A DNA stretch of 64,000 bases, from NCBI GenBank assembly GCA_037176725.1, contig JAZBRS010000059.1:7117001-7181000 (forward strand), in the 5' to 3' direction. The notes under the pieces were generated by a model. The model searched no databases and had not been told where the DNA came from. It saw nothing but the letters and a program-made list of their open reading frames with translations. Made by a program: the position numbers and the translations under genes. This document shows positions 47,263 through 60,173 of the stretch, piece after piece. Position 1 is the stretch's first letter; each line of letters opens with the position of its first letter. This DNA comes from Posidonia oceanica (Eukaryota > Streptophyta > Magnoliopsida > Alismatales > Posidoniaceae).

Positions 47263-50200
47263 TGTTGACACCTTATTTTTTCGATTTTTGTGCTAATGAT
47301 TCTCTCTCTGGTGGAATGAAAACCTAGAAAACCCACTCACAAAATCCTAGGTTAAAAAACCTTAAGAACCCTAGAACAAAATCCTAGAAATCTCCCATCA
47401 AAACTCTAGAAAACTCTAGGAGTCTTCACAAAAACCTAGGTAGAAATCCTAGGTTTAAAATCCTAGAAAACCTAGAAACCATAGGATCTAAACCCTGGAA
47501 AACTCTAAGATTCACCTCTCCCATAAAACCCTAACCCTAAACCCTAGAAAACCTAGGTAGAAACCTAAACCCTAAATCCTAAAAACTTAGGTAGAAACTA
47601 CACCTTAAAACTTAGAAAACCCTAGGTCACACCCAAACCAGGCCAAAGTCCATTAACACTTTTCTCCTTCTTTTCTTCTCTTATTTTTCTTCCCTTTCTC
47701 CTTCTTCTTTTCCTTCTTTATTTCTTTCCTTTTTCCCTTTTACAACCCACAGCCCAACTCTTCTCCCCTTCTTTTTTCCTTTTCTTCTCCTTATTCCCCA
47801 AAACCCAGCCCACCAACAATCCTTCTCCCTTCTTTCCCTTTTTCATTTCTTTTTTATTTCCTTTCCACGACCCAGTCCATCATTCACCTCCTTTCCTTTT
47901 TCTTTCTTCCTTTCTTTTCCCAGCCCGGCCATTTCCTCCTCCCTTCTTTTTTCCTTCTTTTCCCTCCTCCTCCTGCTACAAGCAACCGTCCCATGCACAA
48001 TCTCCTTCACGGTCCTTGCTCAGCCTTCCACACCTCTCCCATCCACACTTACTCTTCTCCTTCTTTCCTGTTCACCAGTAGCAACCCACAGCCAATCACA
48101 GCCTCCTCAACCCTCTGCCATTCACCTGCAATTCACGCCACAACCCACACCCCCTCTTGCCATTTGAGTGGCTTCTCAACACACAACAAAACCCTCTCCC
48201 CCTCTTCCCATCCAGAGGGCGACAACACATTAGCAACCCAGAACACACACGCACACAGGAGAGCACCCAGAACCCATCTTCTCCCTCTCTTCTTTTGCAG
48301 AACACCTCTGCAAAATTCACCATCCACTGCCTTCCGCACACCCAGCCAACTCCTCTCCACCCTCCCAAGATCACCACGACCACCTGAGAGAGATCCACAA
48401 GCCTGAGAGAGAAGCACAGTCAAGAAGAGAAAGAAAAGTCCAGAGTTGACTCAAAATTGGAACTTCTGTTTCGTGCAGCCTAATCGACTTCTGGTTGGCC
48501 CAGAAGCTTCCTCAGACCACCAGCAGCCTCTCCGGATCGCGCCGCAAGCTTCCTGGGCCTCCACGCGCCGCTGCAACCTCTGCCCAGACAGTCGCACCCC
48601 CGCAGACCGGTAGCACTCCTCAGCCTCCCGCGCAGGTAACGGTCCCTCTCCTTAACTTCCTTGCATGTCTACCTTGCTTTCTAGATAATTAGTTTCCAGT
48701 TTGGGTCGTTAGTCTGATTTTTGGGCTCCGCTATGGTCACCCTTCGTCTCCGGTGCCGGCAAACCACAACAAACACCTTCCGTCGCGCTTCGGCCAGCTT
48801 CGACCCTCCACTGCACTCCTCGAGCTCCACTAGATCTCCGACAACTCGGTCTCGTGCCTCTCGAACGCCGCAGCAGCCTCCAGCACCCGCTCCATCGTCG
48901 GCCTCCTCTGCAACAGCTCTCAGACGTCGCCAGGCCACTCTGATGAACACCGCGCGCTGCCGAGATCGCCGCTGCACTCCGACGCACCGCCTCCAGCCTC
49001 CAGAAGCCTCAGACCATCCTCCAGATCGCCGGACCGCCGCCTGCGCCTCCACCTTCCTCAGTGCAGTTCGCAGGTGTCGGGCTGCACTGCTCATACTGTA
49101 GCGATTAAGTTTATAAGGTTTTATTAAGTTTCGATTTGAAATTGAAATAAAACCCTTAAGTTTATTTTATTTACTTTTCAGTCCAGTTTCAATTGAGAAA
49201 ATCATTTAATATGGAATTAAAACTATAGTACAATAAATTAAAATGCTGCAATTTATTATATTTGCGTTTCAGTCCAACTTTAATTCAAGTTATTTAAATT
49301 CTGTTTTTTAACTTTGCTGCATTGCAATTAAGCCCTCTGGTTTATTTATTTTGCATTCCAGTCCAATAGTTGGTTCAAAAGTCATTTAATTTGCATTTAG
49401 AATCATATTGCATTATGATAAATTACTGCATGTTTAATTAATTACATTTAGGTCCAGTCTACATGATATTTTAAACCTTATTGCATTGTAATAAAGTCTT
49501 GAAGGTTTTGATTTTTACATTTAAGTTCTGTTTACTTTAAACTGTGATTTAAATGTGAATTTAGAACTTTATTACATTGCAATAAAGTCCAACAAGTTTC
49601 AATTATTACATTTGAGTCCAATTTACTTTGAATTGTGACATAAATGTGACTTTTAAATCTTATTATATTGTAATAAAATCCAGTAAGTTTACATTATTGC
49701 ATTTGGGTCCAGTTTGCTTCCAACTGCTATTTAAATGCAAGTTTAAACTTTATTACATTGCAATAAAGTCCTGAGACTTGTTATTATTGCATTTAAGTCC
49801 TATTTGCATACATGCATCATTTAAATTGCAATTTTAATGATATTGCAATACTTTAAATGCCCAACAGTTTTACAAATTGCATTTCAGTCAATATTTTCAA
49901 ATTGTTGCTTGTTTGCATGCCTGTTTAGCCTTGCATTCTAAACCCTACATGTTTTCGAAATTACATATAGGTCCTTATACCTAGTTTCTTTGTGCTTGCA
50001 TCCTGCCTTGCATTTTAAATTTAACAGTTAGGTCTAATTGCATGTTAGTCCTAAAATCTACTGTTGTCTGCCTGCTTGTTACTTTCGCATTGCATTTAAG
50101 TCCCACATGTTTTTAAAACTACATGTAGGTCCTTTTATTGCATTCTTGTATGCCTGCCTTTTACTTAATGCTGCATTTAGCCTCTATTGGCCCCATACTC

Positions 50201-51451
50201 TACTGCATCTATATTTTTGCATGCATTTATTCTGTTGCATTGCATTTTGCCATGATTTTTCATGTAGGCCCCTGTAGTTTCCCTTAATTGCATTTAGGTC
50301 CCTACCTTTGCATTTTGCATGCATTACATCTTCATAACATTGCATACTGCACTCTTGCACTTGTTAGAGCACTGTTAGCCTCATTGCATGTAGGACACCA
50401 TGCATTGCACACACATAGGGGTAATTTACACTTAGGCCCCCACTTAGATCACTTTTTTTGGCCCTTGAGCCATTTGACTTGAAACCTGAATAACTTTTGA
50501 TCGGACCGTTGGATCTTCACGATTTAACTATCCAGGTCTTCCTGGTTGAATGATCTTTTATTCTAACCAAAGTTACCTCGGTTCAGGCCTCAGATCTTCA
50601 AGATAAGTCCATCTGAATCACTGCCTATCACTTATTGCCTGTCACCTACACTGCATGCCTTGTTTTTGCATCTTGTTTGATCGAGCATGTAGATTAGGAT
50701 TTTCTGTCCTTGTTTTCCTTTACCTTTGCTTGTTTTACATTTGCATCGTGTGGTTTTACTTGACTTTTCCGCCCTTGTTTCCTTTCCCCCTTGCACGTCG
50801 TACTTGCATTGTGTGGTTTTATCGGTGTTTTGTTTTATCGCCTGCATTTGCATTAGGGCAGTGATGTTTACTGTCTAGAGTTCTTACGAATCAGGGCCCG
50901 TTCCGTTCGGAACACAGGCAGCGCAGCTGAGCACATAGGCTGCACGTTTACTTTTTATCATGCATCATAGCACTTAGAGTATACATTTGGGTATGTTATC
51001 ACAGCATACATGGCATTTAGGCATTTAGGCATGCATTTTAGCAAGTATAGCATGACATAGCATTCCTCGTCCCTTGGACGTGCAGTTAGGCAATCATTAT
51101 CGATGATCTTGTAAATGCAAGCGAGAATAGCCAAGAAAGACCGATTCCTTGGGCGTGTCAGGAGTGCCTAACACCTTCCCCGCACGTAATAGGAGTCCTT
51201 ACCCTTTCTTTGGACCCACAATGACCATTCTACTATCGTCTTTGGCACGAGTCATCCTTTTTGCATAGCATTGCATCCATTTGCATGTTTTCTGTGCTTT
51301 TCTCGGTTTTCCTCGTCTCCCGCTTAAATAGACTAGGTGGCGACTCTGTTTTTGGCTTATCTTTGCTTCCCTCATTCGCGTCGCTATCTGTGAAGTACCT
51401 CCTCTCGTCCGGACCCCCTTCGGTCTGGATCTGTGGGATCGGACGCTCACA
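47263..51451 (+). mobile_element. Solo LTR C, 4.2 kb, plus orientation
   Basis: It begins TGTTGACACC and ends GGGATCGGACGCTCACA, flanked by AATAT and AGTAT (4 of 5 identical). It is the mirror image of A, B and D: GC-rich body around 48500-49090, repeated CATTGCAATAAAGTCC-type motifs (49490-49780), the block GGCGTGTCAGGAGTGCCTAA near 51154 and GGTGGCGACTCTG near 51337, close to the end. There is no second terminus, PBS or protein domain inside. Confidence 0.8.
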
Positions 51452-51791
51452 AGTATATTACGTTTTTCTTAACTTAGAAAATAGTTTTTATAGTAATCTC
51501 AAAAATAATATATAACAGTATTCTAAAACCATACTTATTTATCTCTTATAAAGTTTAACTTGAATAAAAAATATAAATTCATGTCTACATTTGAAATATT
51601 TAATAATATGCATGTGTATATATGTAAATATTTATGAATATATATCGGTTCGATTTGGTTTGGCTAAATCGAGCTCATAAATTGAATCAAATCAAATTGA
51701 AATGTTGTTTATATAAAAACCAAATCAAACCATAAATCTTGGTTTGACTTGATTCAGTTTAGTGATTTGAATTAATGAATGTGCACCCTTA
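51452..51791. mobile_element. Right part of the hAT-like element split by solo LTR C
   Basis: It contains CGGTTCGATTTGGTTTGGCT and its near-complement, and ends ATGTGCACCCTTA, the inverted partner of the left terminus at 47016. Without the solo LTR the element is about 590 bp. Confidence 0.55.
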
Positions 51792-51799
51792 GCTGCGTC

Positions 51800-54211
51800 A
51801 AGTTTAATTGGGGATTGACATTAGTGCAACTCCGACAATAGCTCTCATAGAAGTTGTACTTACAGCTCCAAACATTTTTCATCATTTTTTTTATAATAAA
51901 ACATTTATCATCGTCCTATAGTAACAAAAGCTAAAAACTTGCCCAATAAGTCAAATTGTTTCTTTGAAAAAACCACATGCAGGACTCACCTAACTATTGT
52001 GAGAGCTACAGGATGTGAAACAATATCAGACCAAACGAGAGGTTCTCGTTAACAACACGCAAGGAGATATTAAGATGTTGTAGACCATGGATACCATCAA
52101 TGGCAAATTTAAGATTTTTTCTAGAGTAAGACATAATTATACAAATAATAAATCTTTCAAAATAATTATAATAAAATAATAAAATTCAAATATTATTGAA
52201 ATATCATTACCTGAATCATAGAGTTTTTCGAAGCAGACGTATACACTGAAAGTGTTTCATTATTATCTTATTATCAATTTGATTGACTATATCACGTTTA
52301 ATGTAAGCAACCAAACAATCATTCACAATTTTAGAAACACTTTCTTCAAATTCGAAGAAGTTGTCTCATTATTAATGAGTTGTCTCAAATTGATTATTGT
52401 TTAGAAGTTTTTTTCCTAATCCTTTAATCAGATACTTGTTCATAACTATCTGTAAAATATAACTACATATAAATAAAAAGAAGAAAACTAAATAAACAAT
52501 TTAAATAAAATACATTGCATATACCATTAGATGTGCATGGATACATACCTCATTATCGTTTGATAAAGATAAACCAATTCAAGTACTACTACTAATAATC
52601 TGATTTTTACCAATTAGCCCAAGACTCCAAGAGAAACAATCCAAATGTTACAACACAACAATAGTACAACTATTAGATCAAAATATAAAACAAAGCAACA
52701 AACAATTTTTTTTAAGCTAAAAAAGAAAATGAATCTTCTTCTCCATCTGAATGAATCAAAGTTTAGCAAGGAAACCCCTTTCTCATAGAAATCCACCCTA
52801 CCAAATCTCATATCCATCTACTTAGAAAAACTAAAAACTATCATTATCCATCGGTAGACAAGCTTAATATAAGTGAAAAAAAACCCTCATATTCTAACAA
52901 ATACCCAATATACAAAAACTCCAACTCCATCACATGAAGCTCAAAAATTCAACAAAAAACACGCATCTGTCCACCTACCAACCTCGTCCAAGACCCAACT
53001 GAAGTTCCAGAATTAGCTCACACAAGTGCAGTCTGAACAAGGACTAGTGGCGCTTTCTCGGAAAAGGCAACGATGGAGAGGAAAACGATTGGGAGTGAGA
53101 GCGGGAATGGTGCGGATTAGGGCCTCTGGACTCGACCTCCTTGGGACTTGTGGAGGAGGCGAAGGCAAGCGAAGAGGAGGTGGAGGGGAAGGGTGAGGAA
53201 GAGGAGGAGAAGGACTTTGGGGAGGTGGTGGTGTGCAGGTGCGACTGTTGCTACTAGGATTTAGAGATTCAGGGAGGTGTTAGGCGATTAGGGTTGCTGG
53301 GGTGAGGTACTTTAGTCTAGTAAATTGCATTTTAGTTATTACCTTGATATCTAGAAAAGAAAAAAGGATGAGACATGTGCTAACTCGGCCAAGTTAAGCA
53401 AGATTAGGATCAAACACTTCGTCTTCAAGACTTCCCTTCTGTGGCACCAGTTAGTGGAATGGTTGGGGCACATGGAGATTCTATGGGCCCATCTACTTCA
53501 GCAGCAATCTCTGGATCGGCTGACCTTATTGTTTAGTTGGTTTGCTGTAGTTTAGCTGGTCTGTTGCTTGATTGTTTTGTAAATTTCTAACTTGAAATGT
53601 AATTTGCTACTTAATTTTATCTGTACTGTCTTTTTTGTATATATCCTCAGATACTAGGTGGAAAACTTATATACTTTTTGTATACTTAATGGTAAAATTT
53701 ATAGCCAAGTATTTTTGATTTAATATAAATGTTACCTATTACAATGATGTGCTAACTCGGCCTCAGTGTAAATCTACCACTGGAAACTATAGGCCCCACT
53801 ACAAGTAACTTCGACACAACCAAACTGATTTCGATCCTTTTTCTCACCATAATAATATTTACTATTACCAATTAAAATGATTACGGTAAATTACTTCTTG
53901 GTGTTTCGTAAAATTCTCGTCGATATAAGCTTATGTTTCATTATTTTTTGAAAAAACTTTTAATAAAGGTCACGTTATATTTTTCTCACCATTTCCCTCT
54001 CGTCAATTGTCAATACCACGCCCCCCGCGAGACAGCATACCGCTCCAGGAACCCTACCGTCCCAGTCTGCCAGAGCTATGGACTTCCTACCTCGCTTCCC
54101 CACCCCAGCGCTCAAAGATTTGATCTTTACTCCCCAAGTGGCGAAAACCCACACTCTACCTCCACCCCCGGGTCTCGAATCGGCCCCTATCAGGGCGTCG
54201 GAGAAGAACCA
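51800..54211. other. Intergenic between trehalose phosphatase and hydrolase genes
   Basis: No gene is clearly supported. Around 52950-53300 there is a GC-richer patch that on the minus strand reads like the start of a plant coding exon (proline/serine-rich, CTPPPPQSPSPPLPHPSPP), but no complete frame or splice structure was found. Immediately upstream of 54212 is the pyrimidine-rich leader of the next gene. Confidence 0.4.
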
Positions 54212-57200
54212 ATGATGCAGAGGCTTCGAGCTTTGGCGACGGCGAGGCGGTCTCTGTCTTCGCTCCGGCCCACCGTTGTTTCCAGAGGCTTCTCAGCTCA
54301 TCCTGCCACCGCCCCAGACGAGGAGCAAGTTGGATTATTCTGCCGGTTTTTTTTCGTGTTTCTTACGCATTTGCGTGGTACCTGCTTGTTTATATCCTGA
54401 AAGATTTGATCTTTTTTGGTAGGTGCTTGTGGAAGGTGGGGCGACTTCGAGGGCCGTGGCCTTGCATCGGCCCGCGTCACTGAATGCGCTGACTACTACC
54501 ATGGTAGTGTTTTATTATGATTTTACTGTATTGGGTTGTGAAGAATTTATGTTGGGTGGGGTGAAATGCAGAGAAAGGATTCATTCTGTCGAAATTTTGC
54601 CTGTGGGTTGGGCGTTGTTGTTGTCATTTGAGTGTTGATTTGCTCGGCTTGTTGCAGGGGTCTCGGTTGATAAAGTTGTATGAGAGCTGGGAAGAGAATC
54701 CTGACATTGGGTTTGTCGTAATGAAGGCAAGTTCTGATGCATTTATTGGTAGTTTTTTAGTTGGAAATCGTAGTTTGGATGCCTCTGTCTTGGTGCCTTT
54801 TCATCTTCGATAGTTTAAGTCTTTTTTTATTATTAGATGGTTTTTTTGGGTTCTGAAGGGCAGTGGCAGAGCGTTCTGTGCTGGGGGAGACGTTGTCACG
54901 CTCTATCGGTTGCTCAGTGAAGGTATGCTTATCTTACATTAGTTAAGGTTCTAGAGGTTTGTGAAGATTAGATTTCTCTGACACAGTGCTGGGGAATTTT
55001 TTGGCTACTTATGTTACTGGCCACATTTGTGCAAGCATCTGGGCTATGTATTTCGGTGGAGCAAGATTTAGGAGTTTTAAGTGTGGGACAAATTGGTGAA
55101 TGTCGATAAGAAATCTCATAAATGTTGGTCAATCGAGCAATAATAAACATCAAATAGAAATGATTCAGGAGATCATGTTGTGCAGATCCTTTTTTTTTTC
55201 CTGATGTTCTTGGAATTTACCATCTTGATCTTACAAAACTTATCTTTGTAGATTCACTATTGTGCACGTCCAAAACTATGCAAAGTTGCACTAATGTCTG
55301 AAAATGTTGCCTGAAAATGGCATTATTTTAAAGTCATAATGGTGTACAGAGATAGGAATTGTTGAAACATTTTACTTAATTATCATTAATTTTAAGATAT
55401 TCATCATGAATCTGATACTGGAAGTGTTCAAAGCTCTCATTGCGTACAGGTCTTCTACATTCAGTTCATCAAGACATGCAAAGAAAATTTTATGTAGCTT
55501 AAGGAGCTATTTTTTTCCAACAAATGCTGCTTCCTTCACATCTTTTAGATGGTGGTAAATATTACTCTTCGTCCATGTGATGTTTGACACAGGGAAGGTG
55601 GAAGATTGCAAGGATTTTTTCAGGACCTTATATCGATTCATATATATTCTAGGGACATATCTTAAACCCCATGTGAGTTGTCTTTGTTATTTTGTAGGCA
55701 TCTTCTGTTATCACTTGCTCTTAATCCACCTTGAGGACATCTCAGTATTTCATGAATCTTTGCCAGCTTATGTCATTAATACTTTCAGTTTCCTATACTT
55801 ACATCTTTGTGCTGATGAATACGTCAACAAAGGAAACTCTTATACATATCAATTGGTTTACAATTTGACCATGAAAAGTTACATGTAGTGATTGTACCTA
55901 TCATATCTTTGTTTCTGCTTATACTTGATATTCTCAATGAGGTGCCAAGGAGTTTTAATTTTTCATTTTCTTCTTTGTTTCAAATTCTTAAATTTTGACT
56001 TGTCCTGCAATATTAGAAGTAGTGACTGTGTGTTGTAGTATCCAACACTAAGATTAATAAAACTGAGATTAACAAGGGATTGTTAGTTCCTTTGGGTATG
56101 TCTAGGATCCATTTATGGGTTGACTAATGAGGTGGACTCCTATTAGATGGATCTACGTAATTGCATTAGCAGATCCTAGTACTCTAGGATGTCACTATAT
56201 ATATACTAATATATGTGCCACCTCTTTTTCGAGGTGGTTTGGATGGTGAGAGGAATAGAGAGATGACAAAAGGGACAAAGATGTTACATTTTGTTGTATG
56301 TATCCTCTATTTTATTGTCAACCTTTAAATCAAAAGGTTTGTCCTATAACTCATCATGTAAACCTTTTGATATAGGTTGCTATTTTGGATGGTTTCACAA
56401 TGGGAGGTGGAGGAGGAGTTTCAATTCCTGGGACATTTCGTCTAGTGACTGATAGAACTGTAAGGATTGGGCACTTTACTGTTTCATTTCATGTGATTTA
56501 GTTTTATAGTAATGTATTTTTTTTGTAAAATGGATCTTAAAGATGGTCTTGCAATTCCAATAAAATATGGAGGCTATCTATTAGCAAATGAGCTATGAAA
56601 TATCGTAGAAATGAGCTTAAGCTACTCTGATAAAAAATGGTTATAAACCATTCTCCATTCATATAGGTGGGAGTAATTTGGTTATCTGCAGTTGTCGCTA
56701 TGTCAATGTTTGAGAAATTTTTTCTCACATTTCGCTATTTAAATGCAGATTTTCTCCACTCCAGAAACAATTATTGGTTTTCATCCTGATGCTGGGGCTT
56801 CATTTTATCTATCACATTTACCTGGTCATTTAGGTAAGTGCTATTTGATGTAATATTCTGTTTGAGTCCTAAAAGAATTTGCGACTAGTACAAAGCAGAC
56901 CAAGCCTCACTGTTAAAACCAGTTACTAGATTTGTTATAGATTAGAAAACAAAGAAATTTTATGACTGAAAAATTGTTATATTCGGGCCGTGTATTTATA
57001 ACATTTTGCAGTTACCTAGTTTGCTTCTATGCTGGTTGTTATATTCTGCATTTAAACATTGTTAACTAGTGCTACGTCTTTTCTGTTCACCTTCTTTTTA
57101 GTGCCTCCTGTTGATCATTAATCCATACATGTTTCTTACCCAGCTTAATCTCATGATGTATCAAATATCTGCAGGGGAATATTTGGCTCTAACAGGGGAA

Positions 57201-60173
57201 AAACTTAATGGACTAGAAATGCTTGCATGTGGTCTTGCTACTCACTATCACCCTAGTGAGGTTTATTCCTGATTGCTTTCTAATAGATTTATGCTTTAAA
57301 ATTTTGGATTCCCCTTTGTCTTATTTCTTCATCTTAGCCCGTTGTTTTCTTTCTTCTCTTCAACAGAAGCTTGAGTGGATTGATCATCGGCTCGGCACAC
57401 TGGTTACGGATGATCCATCTGTTATTGAAACTTCTCTTGAGCAATATGGTGATGTTGTCTTCCCAGACAAGGAGAGTGTTATTCGAAGGTAATCCTCATC
57501 TTAATCACTTTGTTGCCATGAAAATTTTATGTACTTTGCAGTTATTGTTGATTTAACATGGTATTGCATGTCATCTTTTTTTTTTGCTATTTAACATTTC
57601 ATTTGACCAGATTGCCATTTATTCCTATACGGAGATTTTTTCCTATTGATTTAGTTATATTTATTGCTAGCATTCTTAACAAATTTCGGAAACATGGTTT
57701 TTTTTTATTTCCTTTGTGTCAAAAGATAGTGCAATAGTTTGTAACTGTTTCCTGTAGACCTGTACGAAGTATTTGTAATTGTACATTAAGGTGCGATGCC
57801 ATCAATATGAGGTTGCTTTAGAGCTTCCTCTCGGACCCAACAATTTGACAATATCTATAACAGTCTGATTGTTTTCACTTTTCATGGGTCTCCATTGCGT
57901 CATCTAGCCAACATGGAAACCTTAGCAAGAAAAACTACTCTGATATAGGAAATTGTGGTAAACAATTTCCATAACACTTACACTCTATGGAAGTAAGTGT
58001 CAGAGTGCAATTTGAAACACAATCTATAAAGCATTTGTGATATCTACTACTAAACAATGAAAGAGTGCAGTCTGTTAATACTGATCAAATTTCAAGCAGT
58101 AAATATTTTGAATTGACCATGACTAAAATTGGATTTAGTTTTAGTTACCAAAACATTTGCTGAACTTGGTAAATCTGAAGATGAGACAGATGAAAAATTC
58201 ATAAAGGAACACATCAGGTCAACAATATGGTTTTTTGTGTTGAAGCTGACATTGATGTCCTTGATGGAAAGATCAGCACCATGTGTCCTGTAATTTGGAT
58301 GGGTTATCAATGTTGACCAAGTGATCAAACAACATCAAGGGACCATTGCCTATTTAGCAACATAAGTTTGGTATCATGTGACCATAACTATGCAAGTTTT
58401 TACTTGGCTTTGGAAAATCTTCGTTACCTGAGAGGGTCATAAATTCATTTAAGGGAGAATCAATTGTTGTGGATCCTCTTGATCCTTATCTTTACAAATT
58501 GATAGTTTTCCTTTCTAATAGAAAAGGCAATCCATAATAAACAGGCTTTTGCTTGGTGCTCGAGGCCATGTAAAAAAGTAATTTTTTTTGACACTTGGCG
58601 GATCTTAATTTCATCCATATCTGATTTTATGTTGCAACCCAGTTTCCTTTGTTATCAATGTTGTTGTTTACTTGTATGTAGTTATATTTATAAACTGATT
58701 CAATCTCTCGGTTTCTCTCTTATCCTTTCTTCAAGAAGAGTTCTCAATTATTTTCTTTCCTTTACAACTTGTAGATTGAAGAAACAGTTTTGTAATTAAT
58801 TTGTTGCCTGTGTCTAATTAAATTGTCCATGATGCTTGTTCAGGATGGAGATGGTTGATACATGTTTTGGTCATGATACTGTAGAGGAGATAATCGATGC
58901 ATTGGTAAACTTTACTTACTATATTTCCTTAGATCTAAATAGTAGAAGATTATTAATTAGAAAGTTGCCTGATCGACGTCTTCCCTTCTGCAGGTCAGTA
59001 CATAGAATTTCTGCTAGTAGTGCTTTGTATAATTTGATAAATTGATAACTAGAGTAGAAAAGCAGTGGAGGTCAATCATACTATGTTTTCTTCACTTACA
59101 ACCTTTTTGTCATTCAGAGCAAATATACAATGAAAAGGGTATAAATATATAATATGATTTGATGAATATTTTAGGGCATTCTATTACTTGCAACAAGATC
59201 AACTATGGTTTCTTCAAAAAAAAATTTCATGAATAAGAACCGCTCAACTTGAGAAGTGAACTAATTTGTGATTTTTGAACTATTATCACATGATAAGTAC
59301 AGTTTCGCTTATGAGAAATGGATAAACCTCTATCAAATTCTAGATACCATAATTTCATAAAATTATCATGTGTTGTTTTTTATGAAGATCTATTCAGTTT
59401 ACTATTGAGTTATGAAACTGTGCTGCACAGGGGCAGAAATTTGCCATATTATTGTGCTTTACATTGCTGCGAATGTACTTTGTTTGTTGCAATACCTCAC
59501 TTCCAGCTTCCCTTTTGAACCAGGAGTCGGAAGCTGCTTCATACGGTAACGAGTGGTGTAAAACAGCTCTTAGGAGACTTAAAGATGCTTCTCCATTGGC
59601 ACTGAAGGTTTCACTTCAATCTGTAAGTTGAGGCTGACTTGTACAGTCACATTCTTCTGTAGCGCCTATATTCCTGAAAACTTGCCTGTAAATCTACTGT
59701 TGAATAGATACGTGAAGGAAGGTTGGAATCCCTTGATCAATGCCTGATACGCGAGTACCGTATGTCACTCCATGGGATTTTAAAACATGTTAGCAATGAT
59801 TTCTGTGAGGTATATAAAAATCCATGCCTGAAACCTAGAAAAGGAAGCCTTATTTTCTTTTCATCTGACAATCATCTGTTTTGCTGCTTGATATGCCTCA
59901 ACCCTATGCTTTTTGTAGGGTGTCCGTGCAAGATTGGTCGAGAAGGACTATGCCCCAAAGGTATAAGCAGCTATTCATTTGACATAATGCTTTCATTAAA
60001 TTAGCAAATCATCTTTTTTTCTCAATCTTAATTGATCTGCGTCAACTTTGCAGTGGGATCCTCCAACTTTAGGTCATGTATCGCAAGACATGGTCGACCG
60101 TTACTTCTCACCATTGGATGAGTTTGAGCCAGAGCTCGAGCTACCCGTAAAAGTGAGGGAAGCATTCATCTGA
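54212..60173 (+). CDS. 3-hydroxyisobutyryl-CoA hydrolase-like protein, mitochondrial
   Basis: Member of the CHY1/HIBCH branch of the crotonase superfamily, expected to hydrolyse 3-hydroxyisobutyryl-CoA in valine breakdown. Exons: 54212-54328, 54423-54503, 54658-54726, 54859-54922, 55593-55672, 56376-56459, 56749-56833, 57175-57260, 57367-57488, 58844-58904, 59524-59622, 59708-59809, 59919-59960 and 60054-60173, giving 403 aa. The N-terminus MMQRLRALATARRSLSSLRP, then TVVSRGFSA, is Arg/Ser-rich and lacks acids, as in mitochondrial presequences. Key sites: oxyanion-hole segments GRAFCAGGDV (about 92-101) and GGGGGVSIPGTFR, then TPETIIGFHPDAGAS with Glu171 and Asp179, spaced as the catalytic pair in human HIBCH. 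Intron 3 has a GC donor (AAG|GCAAGT). All junctions keep frame; no break is seen. Confidence 0.94.
54727..54858 (+). other. GC-AG intron in the hydrolase gene
   Basis: Exon 3 ends VVMK (ATGAAG) and is followed by GCAAGT. Exon 4 starts GGCAGTGGCAGA after TTCTGAAG. The donor AG|GCAAGT matches the consensus of non-canonical GC-AG introns, and no nearby GT keeps the conserved frame. Confidence 0.85.
57489..58843 (+). other. Longest intron of the hydrolase gene
   Basis: 1355 bp, AT-rich. A 78-aa minus-strand ORF (58328-58092) has no recognised domain. No transposon termini were found. Confidence 0.5.

Noticed and set aside
47320..47640. CCCTAAACCCTAG-like stretches resembling interstitial telomere repeat
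   Set aside because: The spacing is irregular and the phrase AACCCTAG/ATCCTAG dominates. It is part of the LTR body near its start, not a (CCCTAAA)n array.
47993..49101. ORFs of 96-137 aa on both strands
   Set aside because: They lie inside solo LTR C; low-complexity proline, serine and arginine-rich translations in all frames indicate composition rather than coding.
58092..58328. 78-aa minus-strand ORF inside an intron of the hydrolase gene
   Set aside because: No recognised domain, it lies opposite to the host gene, and there is no supporting promoter or splice structure.
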